DNA of 54,451 nucleotides from an uncultured Olsenella sp. (GTDB lineage Bacteria > Actinomycetota > Coriobacteriia > Coriobacteriales > Atopobiaceae). The stretch spans positions 1 to 54,451 of the forward strand of contig CASEQJ010000026.1 in assembly GCA_949290055.1 (NCBI GenBank). The letters run 5' to 3'. Of the stretch, positions 32,674 through 41,201 are shown piece by piece. The notes below the pieces were generated by a model. The model had not been told where the DNA came from, did not search any database, and worked only from the letters and a program-made list of their open reading frames with translations. Position numbers and translations under genes: made by a program. Within the stretch, counting starts at the first letter, position 1, and the number at the start of each line of letters is the position of its first letter.

Positions 32674-32764
32674 GTGCCATCCTCCTTCTGGAACCGGCCT
32701 TGCGGCCAATCCAAACAAAACTCCGTACTTATGCCAAGCGGCGCCGAGGCGCCGCCTTGAGCTC

Positions 32765-32841
32765 TGGTACCGGTGACTGGACTCGAACCAGTGACATCGC
32801 GGGTATGAGCCGCGTGCTCTAACCAACTGAGCTACACCGGC
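32765..32841 (-). tRNA. tRNA-Met (anticodon CAT, elongator type)
   Basis: 77 nt with encoded CCA. Acceptor GCCGGTG / CACCGGT, anticodon stem CGCGG / CCGCG with loop CTCATAC. It lacks the three GC pairs in initiator order and the first-position mismatch of initiator tRNA, so an elongator Met tRNA; a lysidine-modified Ile tRNA cannot be excluded from sequence alone. Lies 91 bp upstream of tuf, probably cotranscribed. Confidence 0.93.
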
Positions 32842-32869
32842 AAGTGCCGTGCGACTGAAAGGCGGAAGA

Positions 32870-32945
32870 TGGAGCCCGCGACCGGATTTGAACCGGTGAC
32901 CTCTTCGTTACCAACGAAGTGCTCTACCGACTGAGCTACACGGGC
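32870..32945 (-). tRNA. tRNA-Thr (anticodon GGT)
   Basis: 76 nt with encoded CCA. Acceptor GCCCGTG / CGCGGGC, anticodon loop TTGGTAA, T-loop GGTTCAAATCC. Part of the tRNA-Tyr, tRNA-Thr, tRNA-Met, tuf transcript. Confidence 0.96.
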
Positions 32946-32948
32946 GGA

Positions 32949-33032
32949 TGGTGGGGATGCTTGGACTCGAACCAAGGAACCCAGAGGGAGCGGATTTACA
33001 GTCCGCCGCAGTTGCCGCTGTGCCACATCCCC
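32949..33032 (-). tRNA. tRNA-Tyr (anticodon GTA)
   Basis: 84-nt class II tRNA with long variable arm and encoded CCA. Acceptor GGGGATG / CATCCCC, anticodon loop CTGTAAA. First gene after the strong promoter at 33084-33112; only 3 bp separate it from tRNA-Thr. Confidence 0.97.
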
Positions 33033-33083
33033 ATTCCGTTTTCAGCCACCCACAAGGCGCGTTCTCCCTCGCAGGCGGAAGAT

Positions 33084-33112
33084 AGATTACGTCGCAGGCA
33101 AGAACTTGTCAA
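33084..33112 (-). promoter_or_regulatory. Promoter of the tRNA-Tyr/Thr/Met-tuf transcript
   Basis: -35 TTGACA (33107-33112), 17 bp, -10 TAATCT (33084-33089): the same boxes and spacing as the rpsL promoter. The 14-bp element lies 14 bp further upstream. A G/C-rich stretch after the -10 box is compatible with stringent control, but this is inference. Confidence 0.8.
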
Positions 33113-33126
33113 CGTATACCTCCCGG

Positions 33127-33140
33127 CCGGGCGTATCCAT
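33127..33140 (-). promoter_or_regulatory. Copy 3 of the 14-bp element ATGGATACGCCCGG (upstream of tRNA-Tyr/tuf)
   Basis: Identical to the copies upstream of rpsL and rplC; 14 bp from the -35 box. Confidence 0.65.
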
Positions 33141-33188
33141 GCTCACGATGCGTACACATTTGCAGGTGAACATGGGTGTCGACAAGAA

Positions 33189-33219
33189 CGCGGGGCCGCG
33201 CTCGTCGCGCGACCCCGCG
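33189..33219. terminator. Hairpin downstream of tRNA-Thr(TGT)
   Basis: CGCGGGGCCGCGC / GCGCGACCCCGCG stem. On the minus strand it is followed by GTTCTTGT, so it can end the tRNA-Thr transcript; on the plus strand it is followed by TTTTTT. Confidence 0.75.
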
Positions 33220-33228
33220 AGTTTTTTC

Positions 33229-33303
33229 TGGAGCCGGCAGAGGGAGTCGAACCCCCAACCCACGGTTTACAAAACCGTTGCTCTGCCATTGAGCCATGCC
33301 GGC
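33229..33303 (-). tRNA. tRNA-Thr (anticodon TGT)
   Basis: 75 nt with encoded CCA. Acceptor GCCGGCA / TGCCGGC, anticodon loop TTTGTAA in stem CGGT / ACCG, T-loop GGTTCGACTCC. A weak -10 (TATCAT) lies upstream at about 33316-33321. Separate transcript from the tRNA-Tyr cluster. Confidence 0.95.
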
Positions 33304-33341
33304 GTGCGTTCGTACATGATAGCGGGTCGTGCGAGCGGCGA

Positions 33342-33429
33342 GAAGCTCGTTCTTCTCGCCCGCCGTCGCTTTGCCGCATTTGGGGGAAGCTTGTTCTTCT
33401 CGTCCGCCAGCGCTTTGCCGCAATTTGCG
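33342..33429. repeat. 44-bp tandem duplication upstream of tRNA-Thr(TGT)
   Basis: Copies 33342-33385 and 33386-33429 share GAAGCTYGTTCTTCTCG, CCGCC and GCTTTGCCGCA. The left copy begins within a perfect hairpin GGCGAGAAG / CTTCTCGCC (six-base loop). The rest of the 448-bp gap to 33751 holds a GCTTTT/AAAAGC hairpin near 33560 and loose inverted pieces of TGGGCAAC; no gene seen. Confidence 0.65.
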
Positions 33430-33751
33430 AGGTTCTGGGGAATCGAGCTCCGCGTGCACGCGAGAAGCCTTATTCCAGGGGCGAAAGGCACCTTTTGGGG
33501 CGAACGATTTATGTCTTGACGCCGAAATGCCGCCCTTCCACAGGTTGTGGGCAACAGCTTTTATACAAAAGCCTGCAGTTCTAGGAAGAGCATCAAAGTT
33601 GTTGCCCAAAACAGGGGTGTGGCAGGAGGAGGCGGCAGGGGGGTTGACGGGGAGCGGCAGAAGGATGGTGGCAGAGGGGGGTGTAGCGGCAGGGGGCAGC
33701 AGAAGCGGGGCGGAGGCGTCTCGGCCGCGGGGCGAGAAGGACGCGTCGCCG

Positions 33752-34291
33752 CTAGCCGCGCAGCATGCGCCAGAGCTTCTCGCGCACGGCGGGGTCGATG
33801 CGGTCCTCGACACGCATGTGCGGACGCTGTCGCTCGGCGTTGGCTTGCTTGTACTCGACAGCCAGCTCGCCCATGTCGCTCACCAGAACGTCGCTCGAGA
33901 CGCGCGTCACGGGGACGCCGCCCACCGTAGCGCGGATCGTCTGGTCCGAGGTGACCACGGTGACCGCGCGCGGCAGCTGGCGCTGCTCGGTCACGAGGCG
34001 CTCGATCACGGCGTCGGCGGACTCGCCGGTGGGCGAGAAGACCAGGCGCACGCCGGCGCGGGAGAGGTCGGGGCGCTCCGGGGAGACGTTGCCCGCCGCG
34101 TCGAAGACGATCACGGGCTCGTAGCGGCCCTTGGCGTAGGCGGCGACGTCGGCTATGAGCTGCTCGCGCGCCTGCTCGAACGGGTCTCCCCCAGCAGTCT
34201 CGTCCATGCGCGACATATAGCGCTCAGATTTGTAGATCACGTTGTAGCCGTCGACCACGAGCAGCTCGCGCGGAACCTGCGGGCTAGGCAT
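33752..34291 (-). CDS. rae1: NYN-domain ribonuclease (YacP/Rae1-like)
   Basis: 179-residue PIN/NYN-fold protein. It begins with LLVVDGYNVIYK (metal-binding Asp), then VIVFDAAGN and VVTSDQTIRATV, acidic residues arranged as in NYN nucleases. In Bacillus subtilis the homologue Rae1 (YacP) enters the ribosomal A site and cuts mRNA; the same gene order cysS-(mrnC)-rlmB-yacP supports orthology. Overlaps the rlmB end by 8 bases. No mrnC gene lies between cysS and rlmB here. Confidence 0.87.
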   Translation of the reverse strand: MPSPQVPRELLVVDGYNVIYKSERYMSRMDETAGGDPFEQAREQLIADVAAYAKGRYEPVIVFDAAGNVSPERPDLSRAGVRLVFSPTGESADAVIERLVTEQRQLPRAVTVVTSDQTIRATVGGVPVTRVSSDVLVSDMGELAVEYKQANAERQRPHMRVEDRIDPAVREKLWRMLRG

Positions 34292-35201
34292 GCGTCTCGC
34301 CGCCGCACTCGACGCGACGAAGCCACTCGTAGCAGAGCACCGTCGTGGCCTGGGCGACGTTCAGCGACTCAACGCGCCCGCGCTGGGGCAGGCGGCAGGA
34401 GAAGTCGCACTTCTCGGCCACCAGACGCGAGATGCCCTCGCCCTCAGAGCCCATGACCAGGGCGAGGCGCCCGCCCATGGGGGCGTGCCAGACGTCCTCC
34501 GTCGCGTGCTCGGTGGCCGCACAGGCCCAGAAGCCGGCGGCCTTGAGCTCGTCGATCGCACGTGCCAGGTTGGGAACCTGCGCGATTGGCAGGTGCATGA
34601 CGGCGCCGGCGGAGGTCTTGTATGCGCCCACGCCCACGGAGGCGGCGCGCGCCCTGGCCACCACGACGCCCGCGGCGCCCACGACCTCGGCCGTGCGCAC
34701 GATGGCGCCGAAGTTGCCCTGATCGGTCACGTGGTCGAGCACAACGACGAGCGCCGGGCCCTCCCCCGCCGCCGCGATCACGTCCGCGAGCTCGGCATAG
34801 GCGAAGGGTCGCGTGCGCACGACGACGCCCTGGTGGGCGCCGTGACTGGAGAGCGCGTCCAGGCGGGTGCGCGGCACGCGCTCCACCGGCACGCCGGCCT
34901 CGTCGAGCCGGGCGGCGATCCTCTCGAGCGCCTGGTCGCGCTCACCGGAGCGCTCCTGCACGAGCGCCGAGCGCAGCGGCATCCCGCAGGCCAGCGCCTC
35001 CTCGACGGCACGCCGGCCCTCGATGAGATCCGTGCGGTCGCGCTGCTGCGGCGCGCGGCGCGCGGCGCCCGGACGGCTGGCGGGCGGACGGTTCTTCTCG
35101 CCACGGGGGCCCTTGCCCTGGGCCGGGCGGAAGGGACGGCCTCCCTTGCCCTTGCCACCGCGGACGTCGCGCCCGGGCGTGCGGGACTGGTTCTTCGCCA
35201 T
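34284..35201 (-). CDS. rlmB: 23S rRNA (guanosine-2'-O)-methyltransferase RlmB
   Basis: 305-residue SPOUT methyltransferase. Residues 1-55 are a basic Gly/Arg/Pro-rich extension (GGKGKGGRPFRPAQGKGPRG). The substrate-binding domain starts at DLIEGRRAVEEAL. Knotted motifs: VVLDHVTDQGNFGAIVRTAEVVGA, ALVMGSEGEGISRLV and RVESLNVAQATTVLCYEW. It methylates the ribose of G2251 in the 23S P loop (E. coli numbering). It starts 6 bases after the cysS stop. Confidence 0.94.
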   Translation of the reverse strand: MAKNQSRTPGRDVRGGKGKGGRPFRPAQGKGPRGEKNRPPASRPGAARRAPQQRDRTDLIEGRRAVEEALACGMPLRSALVQERSGERDQALERIAARLDEAGVPVERVPRTRLDALSSHGAHQGVVVRTRPFAYAELADVIAAAGEGPALVVVLDHVTDQGNFGAIVRTAEVVGAAGVVVARARAASVGVGAYKTSAGAVMHLPIAQVPNLARAIDELKAAGFWACAATEHATEDVWHAPMGGRLALVMGSEGEGISRLVAEKCDFSCRLPQRGRVESLNVAQATTVLCYEWLRRVECGGETHA

Positions 35202-35207
35202 GGCGCG

Positions 35208-36686
35208 CTACTCCTTGCGGTGCAGGCGGGCGCCGGCGGCGGTGTCCTCCACCACGAGACCGAGCGCGCCGATTCCGTCACGAATGGCGTCGGCGACGCC
35301 CCAGTTCTTCTCGGCGCGGGCCTGCTGGCGCGCGGCGAGAAGGACCTCGGCCGCCTCCGCGGCGGACGTGCCCTCATAGCCAGCCTGCTCGCGCGCGAGG
35401 TCCACGAGGCCGGCGGGCAGATCGTCGTCGCCGGCGGAGCGCGAGAGGCCAATGCCCATGACGTCGGCCAGCTCGGTGAGCATGTCGGCGGCGCGCAGGC
35501 AGACGGCCGTGGAGGTGTCGTCAGCGGCGTCGGCCAGGTAGGTGTTGGCCGCAGTCACGAGCGAGAAGATCGCGGCGAGACCGCCGGCGGTGTTGAAGTC
35601 GTCGTCCATCTGACGGCAGAACTCCTCGCGTGCGGTGTCGATCTGCGTGCCGAGGGCTCGGTCCGCGTCGTTGAGCTCGCCGTCCTGCGGGGAGCGCTCG
35701 GCGGCCCAACGGAGGTTGCGCGCGCAGGTCTGCAGGCGCTCGAGCGTGCCGGCCACGCCCTCGAGACGCTCGAAGGAGAAGTCCAGCGGCGCGCGGTAGT
35801 GGGTCTGCAGCATGAGCAAGCGCACGGCGTCGGCGGGATACTTGTCGAGCACCTCCTTGAGCGTGTAGAAGTTGCCCAGGCTCTTGGACATTTTCTCGCC
35901 GTCAACGCGCAGCATGCCGGTGTGCATCCACGTGTTGGCAAGCACGGAGTCCCAGGCGCACATGGCCTGGGCGGTCTCGTTCTCGTGGTGCGGGAAGATC
36001 AGGTCGGCGCCGCCGCCGTGAATGTCAATCGGGCAGCCCAGGTAGCGGTGGATCATGGCGCAGCACTCGGTATGCCAGCCGGGGCGACCGTCGCCCCACG
36101 GGGAGGGCCAGCTGGGCTCGCCGGGCTTGGCGGCCTTCCAGAGGGCAAAGTCGAAGGGGTCGCGCTTCTCGTCGTTGACCTCCACGCGCTCGCCGGCACG
36201 CATCTGGTCCAGGCTGCGGCCGGAGAGAATGCCGTAGTTGTGATCCGCGCGCACGGAGAAGTAGACGTCGCCGGAGGGCACCGGGTAGGCCACGCCGCGC
36301 TCGATGAGCAGGGAGATCATCTCCTGCATGGCCTCGATCTCGTGCGTGGCGCGCGGGCGAATGTCCGGGTCCAGCACGCCAAAGCGGTGCATTTGCTCAA
36401 TAAAGGCCGCGGAGCACTCCTCGGCGACCTCAGCCGCGGTGCGCCCGGTCTCGTTGGCGCGGTTAATGATCTTGTCGTCCACGTCGGTGAGGTTCTGGGC
36501 AAAGGTGACCTGGTAGCCCTTGTACATGAGGTAGCGACGGATCACGTCGAACGCGAGGAACGTGCGCGCGTTGCCAATGTGAATCTGGTCGTAGACGGTG
36601 GGGCCGCAGACGTACATGCGAATCTTGCCGGGCTCGATCGGCTCGAGCTCCTCCTTCTTGTGCGTCTGGCTGTTGTAGACGAGCAT
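35208..36686 (-). CDS. cysS: Cysteinyl-tRNA synthetase
   Basis: 492-residue class I synthetase. N-terminal MYVCGPTVYDQIHIGNARTFLAFDVIRRYL carries a zinc Cys and the HIGH-like HIGN. The further zinc ligands are in WHTECCAM and HGGGADLIFPHHENE. The catalytic loop is GEKMSKSLGNF. The C-terminal helical domain includes anticodon recognition. AAGGAGCTC precedes 36686; a longer upstream frame is rejected. Confidence 0.97.
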   Translation of the reverse strand: MLVYNSQTHKKEELEPIEPGKIRMYVCGPTVYDQIHIGNARTFLAFDVIRRYLMYKGYQVTFAQNLTDVDDKIINRANETGRTAAEVAEECSAAFIEQMHRFGVLDPDIRPRATHEIEAMQEMISLLIERGVAYPVPSGDVYFSVRADHNYGILSGRSLDQMRAGERVEVNDEKRDPFDFALWKAAKPGEPSWPSPWGDGRPGWHTECCAMIHRYLGCPIDIHGGGADLIFPHHENETAQAMCAWDSVLANTWMHTGMLRVDGEKMSKSLGNFYTLKEVLDKYPADAVRLLMLQTHYRAPLDFSFERLEGVAGTLERLQTCARNLRWAAERSPQDGELNDADRALGTQIDTAREEFCRQMDDDFNTAGGLAAIFSLVTAANTYLADAADDTSTAVCLRAADMLTELADVMGIGLSRSAGDDDLPAGLVDLAREQAGYEGTSAAEAAEVLLAARQQARAEKNWGVADAIRDGIGALGLVVEDTAAGARLHRKE

Positions 36687-36749
36687 GTGAGCTCCTTGGT
36701 GGTTGGCTGTCTTGCGTTGGACCAGTATAGCGCCGGCGGGCGACAAGAA

Positions 36750-37232
36750 CTACGCGTCGGCGCGCTCCAAAAGCGCAACGGCCCAGGCGGCAATTCCCTC
36801 CTCGCGGCCCACAAAGCCCAGGCGCTCGGTGGTGGTGGCCTTGACACCCACCGCCTCCACGGAAACGCCCAGCGCGGCGGCCATGTTGGCGCGCATCTCC
36901 TCGCGGTACGGAGCGAGCTTGGGGGCCTGTGCGGCGACGGTGCAGTCCACGTCGGCGACGCGCCAGCCGCGCTCGCGGGCGAGCTCGGCCACGCGGCGCA
37001 TGAGCACGAGCGAGTCCGCGCCCTCGTAGGCGGGGTCGTCGTCCGGGAAGAGCGCGCCGATGTCGCCCTCGCGCAGCGCGCCGAGCACGGCGTCCATGAG
37101 GGCGTGCGCGAGCACGTCCGCGTCCGAGTGGCCGGCCAGTCCGCGCTCGCACGGCACGTCCACGCCGCCCAGTATCAGCCTTCTCCCCTCGGCGAACGCG
37201 TGAACGTCAAACCCGTGTCCGATTCGCAGCAT
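36750..37232 (-). CDS. ispF: 2-C-methyl-D-erythritol 2,4-cyclodiphosphate synthase
   Basis: 160-residue trimeric MEP-pathway enzyme that makes the cyclodiphosphate intermediate of isoprenoids. Zinc ligands are in GHGFDVHAF, and GLAGHSDADVLAHALMDAVLGA is diagnostic. TTTERLGFVGREEGIAAWAV is the C-terminal CDP-binding segment. Its usual neighbour ispD is found 15 kb away at 52463; the sugar gene block lies between. Confidence 0.96.
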   Translation of the reverse strand: MLRIGHGFDVHAFAEGRRLILGGVDVPCERGLAGHSDADVLAHALMDAVLGALREGDIGALFPDDDPAYEGADSLVLMRRVAELARERGWRVADVDCTVAAQAPKLAPYREEMRANMAAALGVSVEAVGVKATTTERLGFVGREEGIAAWAVALLERADA

Positions 37233-37253
37233 AATCAGGCCCCCGTGGCTATC

Positions 37254-37294
37254 GGCACCGTCCTTCCCGAACCTCACCCGGGAAGAACGGTGCC
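37254..37294. terminator. Hairpin at the left edge of the accessory block
   Basis: 16-bp arms with one mismatch (GGCACCGTCCTTCCCG and its complement). Placed between the PTS EIIA stop and ispF, so it probably ends the glycyl-radical operon. No clear T tract. Confidence 0.65.
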
Positions 37295-37320
37295 GCACGC
37301 ATCCCCACCGCCAAAGGTCG

Positions 37321-37848
37321 CTACCGGCTCACCCGTATGAGGTCGGCGCCCGCAGCAACGTGTTCCTCGGCTTCCAGAGTAACCGCTCGAAAGGCATCCG
37401 TGTTGGTGACCACACAAAATACCATGTCATCATAGCCGGCAGAAGCAATTGCCTCTCGCGAGAAGGTCATAATGGGTGTGCCCGCACGCACGCGCTCGTT
37501 CGCTTCAACCTGACGAACAAATCCTCGTCCCGCCATCTCAACAGTGTCTATTCCGATGTGAATCAGCACCTCGATCCCATCATCCGAGCTGAAGCCTATC
37601 GCATGGTTGGTCTCCGAAGTAAATGCGACCACTCCGTCGACCGGTGCGTAGATGACCCCCGCGCTGGGCCGAATGCCACACCCCTGACCCAGCATTCCCT
37701 CGCTAAAGGCAGGATCAGGGGTCTGACATAGAGGCACGACCGCGCCGGGAGTCGGCGCAAAGACCACGTCCGGATTCTCGGACGTTACAACGGCCGAACT
37801 CCCGCTCGAAGGACGGAGGCACTGTCTCACCCTGTCGAACAAGCCCAT
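37321..37848 (-). CDS. PTS glucose-family EIIA (Crr-like)
   Basis: 175-residue cytosolic phosphocarrier that takes phosphate from HPr and passes it to an EIIB domain. Conserved segments: VFAPTPGAVVPL, GCGIRPSAGVIYAPVDGVV, H82 in ETNHAIGF and the phosphorylated H97 in VLIHIGIDTVEM, spaced 15 apart as in E. coli EIIA-Glc. Last gene of the operon; it probably supplies the A domain missing from the EIIBC at 44913-46301. It could also serve other glucose-family EII proteins in the cell. Confidence 0.93.
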   Translation of the reverse strand: MGLFDRVRQCLRPSSGSSAVVTSENPDVVFAPTPGAVVPLCQTPDPAFSEGMLGQGCGIRPSAGVIYAPVDGVVAFTSETNHAIGFSSDDGIEVLIHIGIDTVEMAGRGFVRQVEANERVRAGTPIMTFSREAIASAGYDDMVFCVVTNTDAFRAVTLEAEEHVAAGADLIRVSR

Positions 37849-37898
37849 TCTGCTTCTCTCCTCACCTTGTCTCGCGGCGCTCTCGAACTCGCCTTCGG

Positions 37899-38825
37899 CT
37901 ACGCGCCAATTTTTGACTCCATTCCCAGCGAGCGGGCATATCTATGCAAATCTTCTAGATCCTCATCTCGAAGGGGACTCCGCGGGCACTCGTATTCCCT
38001 TCCCAGCTTTCTATACTTCCCCAGCCCAAGGGTGTGATAGGGAAGCAGGTTGACGCGACGAGCCCCAATCTCCCACAGCCAGTCGATAATCCCCTTCAGG
38101 GTCTCGTCATCAAAGTTAAAGCCGGGAATGACGGCAACGCGAACATTTATCTTGTCGGGGCAGTGCCCTGCAAGCCAGCGCAGCCCGGCTTGGTTTAGCC
38201 TCGCACTTCCCCCAACGGTCTTTCGAAGGAGGTCCTCATCGAGGGACTTCACGTCATAAAGAAAGTGGTCGACGTAGGGCTCGACCATCTTCAGAGTTTT
38301 GGTCGCAACGTTTCCGGTGGTTTCGATGGCCGTATTGAGACCCCGAACATGAGACTCGCGAAGAAATGCGAGGGCCTTATCGGCGAACATGAGCGGTTCG
38401 CCGCCGCTCAGCGTAACGCCTCCTCCTGACGCCTCATAGTAGTCGCGGTCGCGTTCCACAACAGAAAGCACCTCTCCGACGCTCATCACTCGACCCTGAA
38501 GCGTTATCGCCTCGCGCAGGCAGGCGCGCTCACACAAGCGGCAGCCGTCGCAGCGAGCGTGATTAACGCGCGGGTAGCGGCGATTGCCCTCGGTCACGAG
38601 GGAAATCGCGCCGTTCGGGCAGCTCAGGGCGCACTCTCCACATCCCACGCAGCGATCCGCGTCGAAAAAGTGCACGGGACCGAGCGACTGAGTTTCAGGG
38701 TTCGCGCACCAGGGGCAGTGAAGCGGGCAGCCCTTGACGAAGACCGCGGTACGTATGCCCGGCCCATCATGCGTGGCAAAGCGCTCAAGGTTCATGACCG
38801 TAATTGTCGTGTCGGAATCACCCAT
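37899..38825 (-). CDS. Glycyl radical enzyme activating enzyme (radical SAM)
   Basis: 308 residues. The radical-SAM cluster CPLHCPWC (C33, C37, C40) binds the 4Fe-4S that cleaves S-adenosylmethionine. An insert with two ferredoxin-type sites (C59/62/65/69 and C92/95/98/102) marks the activases of non-PFL glycyl radical enzymes. GGGVTLSGGEPLM is the SAM-binding motif. It starts 11 bases after the radical enzyme stop, preceded by GAGGGG; a GTG eight codons upstream overlaps that stop. It installs the glycyl radical on G740 of the neighbour. Active only without oxygen. Confidence 0.95.
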   Translation of the reverse strand: MGDSDTTITVMNLERFATHDGPGIRTAVFVKGCPLHCPWCANPETQSLGPVHFFDADRCVGCGECALSCPNGAISLVTEGNRRYPRVNHARCDGCRLCERACLREAITLQGRVMSVGEVLSVVERDRDYYEASGGGVTLSGGEPLMFADKALAFLRESHVRGLNTAIETTGNVATKTLKMVEPYVDHFLYDVKSLDEDLLRKTVGGSARLNQAGLRWLAGHCPDKINVRVAVIPGFNFDDETLKGIIDWLWEIGARRVNLLPYHTLGLGKYRKLGREYECPRSPLRDEDLEDLHRYARSLGMESKIGA

Positions 38826-38836
38826 CGCAAAGCCCC

Positions 38837-41131
38837 TCAGGAATCCCACAGAGTACGAGAGATGACCTCATCTTGCACGTCCTTCGGAAGATCGACGAAG
38901 ACAGCGCTGTAACCGGCAACACGGACGATGAGGTCTGGATACTTTTCGGGATGCACCTGAGCATCCTCGAGTTCGCCCCTGTCGCACACCGTCACCATAA
39001 GGTGACAGCCGCCACGCTTAAAGTAGGTGTCAAACAGGAGCTTCACTTTCTTTCGATCGTGATTGAACATGCGCGGAGTGAACTTGATGTTCTGGACGCT
39101 TCCGGCGTGATAGCGCGCATCGAACTTGGCAAGAGAATTGAGCATGGCGGTGGGTCCGCTCGTTGCCGCTCCCCCTTGGGGATTGTTGGCCGGATTGAGA
39201 TACACTCCCGCATGACGCCCGTCCGGACTCGCGGCAGTCATGTGTCCCCAATCCGTATTCGTCTGGTTGTTCGAGATTACGATGAGGTAGTAACCCATCC
39301 CCTTGGCAATGCCCCGATCCCGGATGCCCTTGGCGACATACTCGTAGCACCTGTTTGCCATTTCGTCAACCTCGTCGAGGTCGTTCCCATACTTATCACA
39401 ATGCCACAGATCGAGGCGAAGCCTCTCTTCTCCAGGCCCCTGAAAGTCATCGTTGCAGGCGTCAACCACCTGCTTGAGCGTGTATCGCCCCTCGTCGAAC
39501 ACGAGATGCTTTATTGCATACAGGGCGTCGGAGGTGTTGATGTTGCCGTATGTCTCGTTGGTCCCCCCGAGGATCTCCACGCCTCCGTCAAGAAGCGCGC
39601 GACCCCGCCTGATGCAGTCATCCATCAGAATTGAGGTAAACAGGAAGCTCACCTCCCTGTTCATGACCTCATAGGAGTGATACTGGTCCTCAACCGACTT
39701 GTCCATGTACCTGTCGAGAACCCGGCAGTAGTTGTCATAAACCTTCTCGAAGCTGTCCAGCTCCTCGAGGGGTAGAACTCGTGCGCCAGCGCTCTTGTCA
39801 ACCCCGTCATAGGGATCTCGTCCCCCGTTGAGGCTAATTTGAAGAATCTTGAGCAAGTTGAGCAGCGTATTGGGCGTTCCGACGCTCTTCCCCTGAATGA
39901 CGAATTCCGTGCAGCCGAACGGAACGTACTGCTCGGCAACCTCTCGAGAGACCCGCATGCCATACTCGACGGCGGGTACCTCAACATCATCGTTGTAGAG
40001 AGTCGGATAGGTCGCCCCCGCTCCGATGGCATCGTAGGCCATGTCCATGATGTCCGATGGGGTTTCACTGTCGAAACGCAACGTGAACTGGGGCTCCACA
40101 TAGCGACAGTCCTTGCAGACGCGCAGACAGACCCGCGCAAACAGGTCCGCCGCCTCAACGTCGGGACGCCCCTCCCCCCCTACGACAACGCGCCCGTTCA
40201 CCGTGGTGCGGCGGTTCTCGATCATGGTCCACAAGCTCTTGACGTAGCAATACGCATCGTCTTCCGTAATACGGCCACAGTCGAGATCGCGCTTGAGGAA
40301 GGGGCCGAGAACGATGTCGAGACGCCCATAGTTTATGCAACCCGCACACAGGGCATAGAGCCAGAACAGCTGGAGCGCCTGATGGAAGGTCTCGGGAGGC
40401 CGTACACGCACGGCCTTGAGGTCGTCGCGCATGAGCATAAGCTCCTCTTTGCGGGCCGAGTCCGCCCCCACCGCGGCCTCTTCGCAAAGTGCCACCTCAT
40501 GGTCAATAACGTCCTGGAAGAGCAGCATGGCGTCACGGCACGCCATGAGGAACTCGCGCCCGTCATCGTCAGAGCCGCCCAGCGCCGCGTCAATTTCGTC
40601 GATGATTCCGCCGACGCCGACGCGCACGAGCTTGGCGTAGTTGAGCATCATGCCCGAAAGACGTGCCGTGGCCATATAGGGCGGCTCATACTGCATGAAG
40701 AAGCCCGTCGTTGCGTCGCCGAGGATGTCCTGGCAATACAGCGTTTTGAGGTCATGCTCCTGCCAGAACTCATAGAGCCTGTCTACGCGTTCCCTCTGCT
40801 CGTCGGTATCAAGCTGCTCTCTGAACGCGCGAAGCTTATGGAAGACGCAGTAATGCCCCACGCCGCCGACGGAGGTCACCGAGCCGAAGCCTATGGGAAG
40901 AAAGTCAAGTCGGCCGGCGATGAGGTCCGAACTTTCTATGCGCCGGAACATGGTGGGAAAGATTACCTTGAGACACTCGACCTCGCGCCGAGCTTTTCCC
41001 GACCCAGAGAACCTCTGGTAGGTCCCTGTGTAGCGCTCCATAATCTCAAGCTGCTGCAGCGGCGTCTTCTCTGACGGAATCGGCTTTGAAACCTGGACAT
41101 TCTGGACACCGTCGATATTGATGTGTGCCAT
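38837..41131 (-). CDS. Glycyl radical enzyme of unassigned substrate (PFL superfamily)
   Basis: 764 residues. The C-terminal radical loop is VRVAGYSAVFVDL with the radical Gly at residue 740. The active-site loop is VPFGCTEFVIQG: a single thiyl Cys (C407) followed two residues later by Glu (E409), the GCxE pattern of dehydratases and lyases, not the Cys-Cys pair of pyruvate formate-lyase. So pyruvate formate-lyase activity is unlikely. Neighbours are PTS sugar genes, a NanE-like epimerase and a phosphorylase. No microcompartment shell or aldehyde dehydrogenase genes are present, which argues against choline, propanediol or glycerol as substrates. A phosphorylated sugar or anhydro-sugar is the working idea. 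Short hairpin GAGCGTCT/AGACGGCTC lies just upstream. Confidence 0.93.
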   Translation of the reverse strand: MAHINIDGVQNVQVSKPIPSEKTPLQQLEIMERYTGTYQRFSGSGKARREVECLKVIFPTMFRRIESSDLIAGRLDFLPIGFGSVTSVGGVGHYCVFHKLRAFREQLDTDEQRERVDRLYEFWQEHDLKTLYCQDILGDATTGFFMQYEPPYMATARLSGMMLNYAKLVRVGVGGIIDEIDAALGGSDDDGREFLMACRDAMLLFQDVIDHEVALCEEAAVGADSARKEELMLMRDDLKAVRVRPPETFHQALQLFWLYALCAGCINYGRLDIVLGPFLKRDLDCGRITEDDAYCYVKSLWTMIENRRTTVNGRVVVGGEGRPDVEAADLFARVCLRVCKDCRYVEPQFTLRFDSETPSDIMDMAYDAIGAGATYPTLYNDDVEVPAVEYGMRVSREVAEQYVPFGCTEFVIQGKSVGTPNTLLNLLKILQISLNGGRDPYDGVDKSAGARVLPLEELDSFEKVYDNYCRVLDRYMDKSVEDQYHSYEVMNREVSFLFTSILMDDCIRRGRALLDGGVEILGGTNETYGNINTSDALYAIKHLVFDEGRYTLKQVVDACNDDFQGPGEERLRLDLWHCDKYGNDLDEVDEMANRCYEYVAKGIRDRGIAKGMGYYLIVISNNQTNTDWGHMTAASPDGRHAGVYLNPANNPQGGAATSGPTAMLNSLAKFDARYHAGSVQNIKFTPRMFNHDRKKVKLLFDTYFKRGGCHLMVTVCDRGELEDAQVHPEKYPDLIVRVAGYSAVFVDLPKDVQDEVISRTLWDS

Positions 41132-41201
41132 ATCTGGACTCCTTCAAGATGAGCGTCTCACAGACGGCTCTCCCTAGATTCGAACGTTGGCAACCCATCC
41201 G

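Noticed and set aside
32765..32841. Initiator tRNA-fMet
   Set aside because: The anticodon stem is CGCGG/CCGCG, not the three consecutive G-C pairs in initiator order, and the first acceptor pair is matched.
38837..41131. Pyruvate formate-lyase
   Set aside because: Only one active-site Cys (GCTE) instead of the Cys-Cys pair, and the activase has the extra ferredoxin clusters of the non-PFL group.
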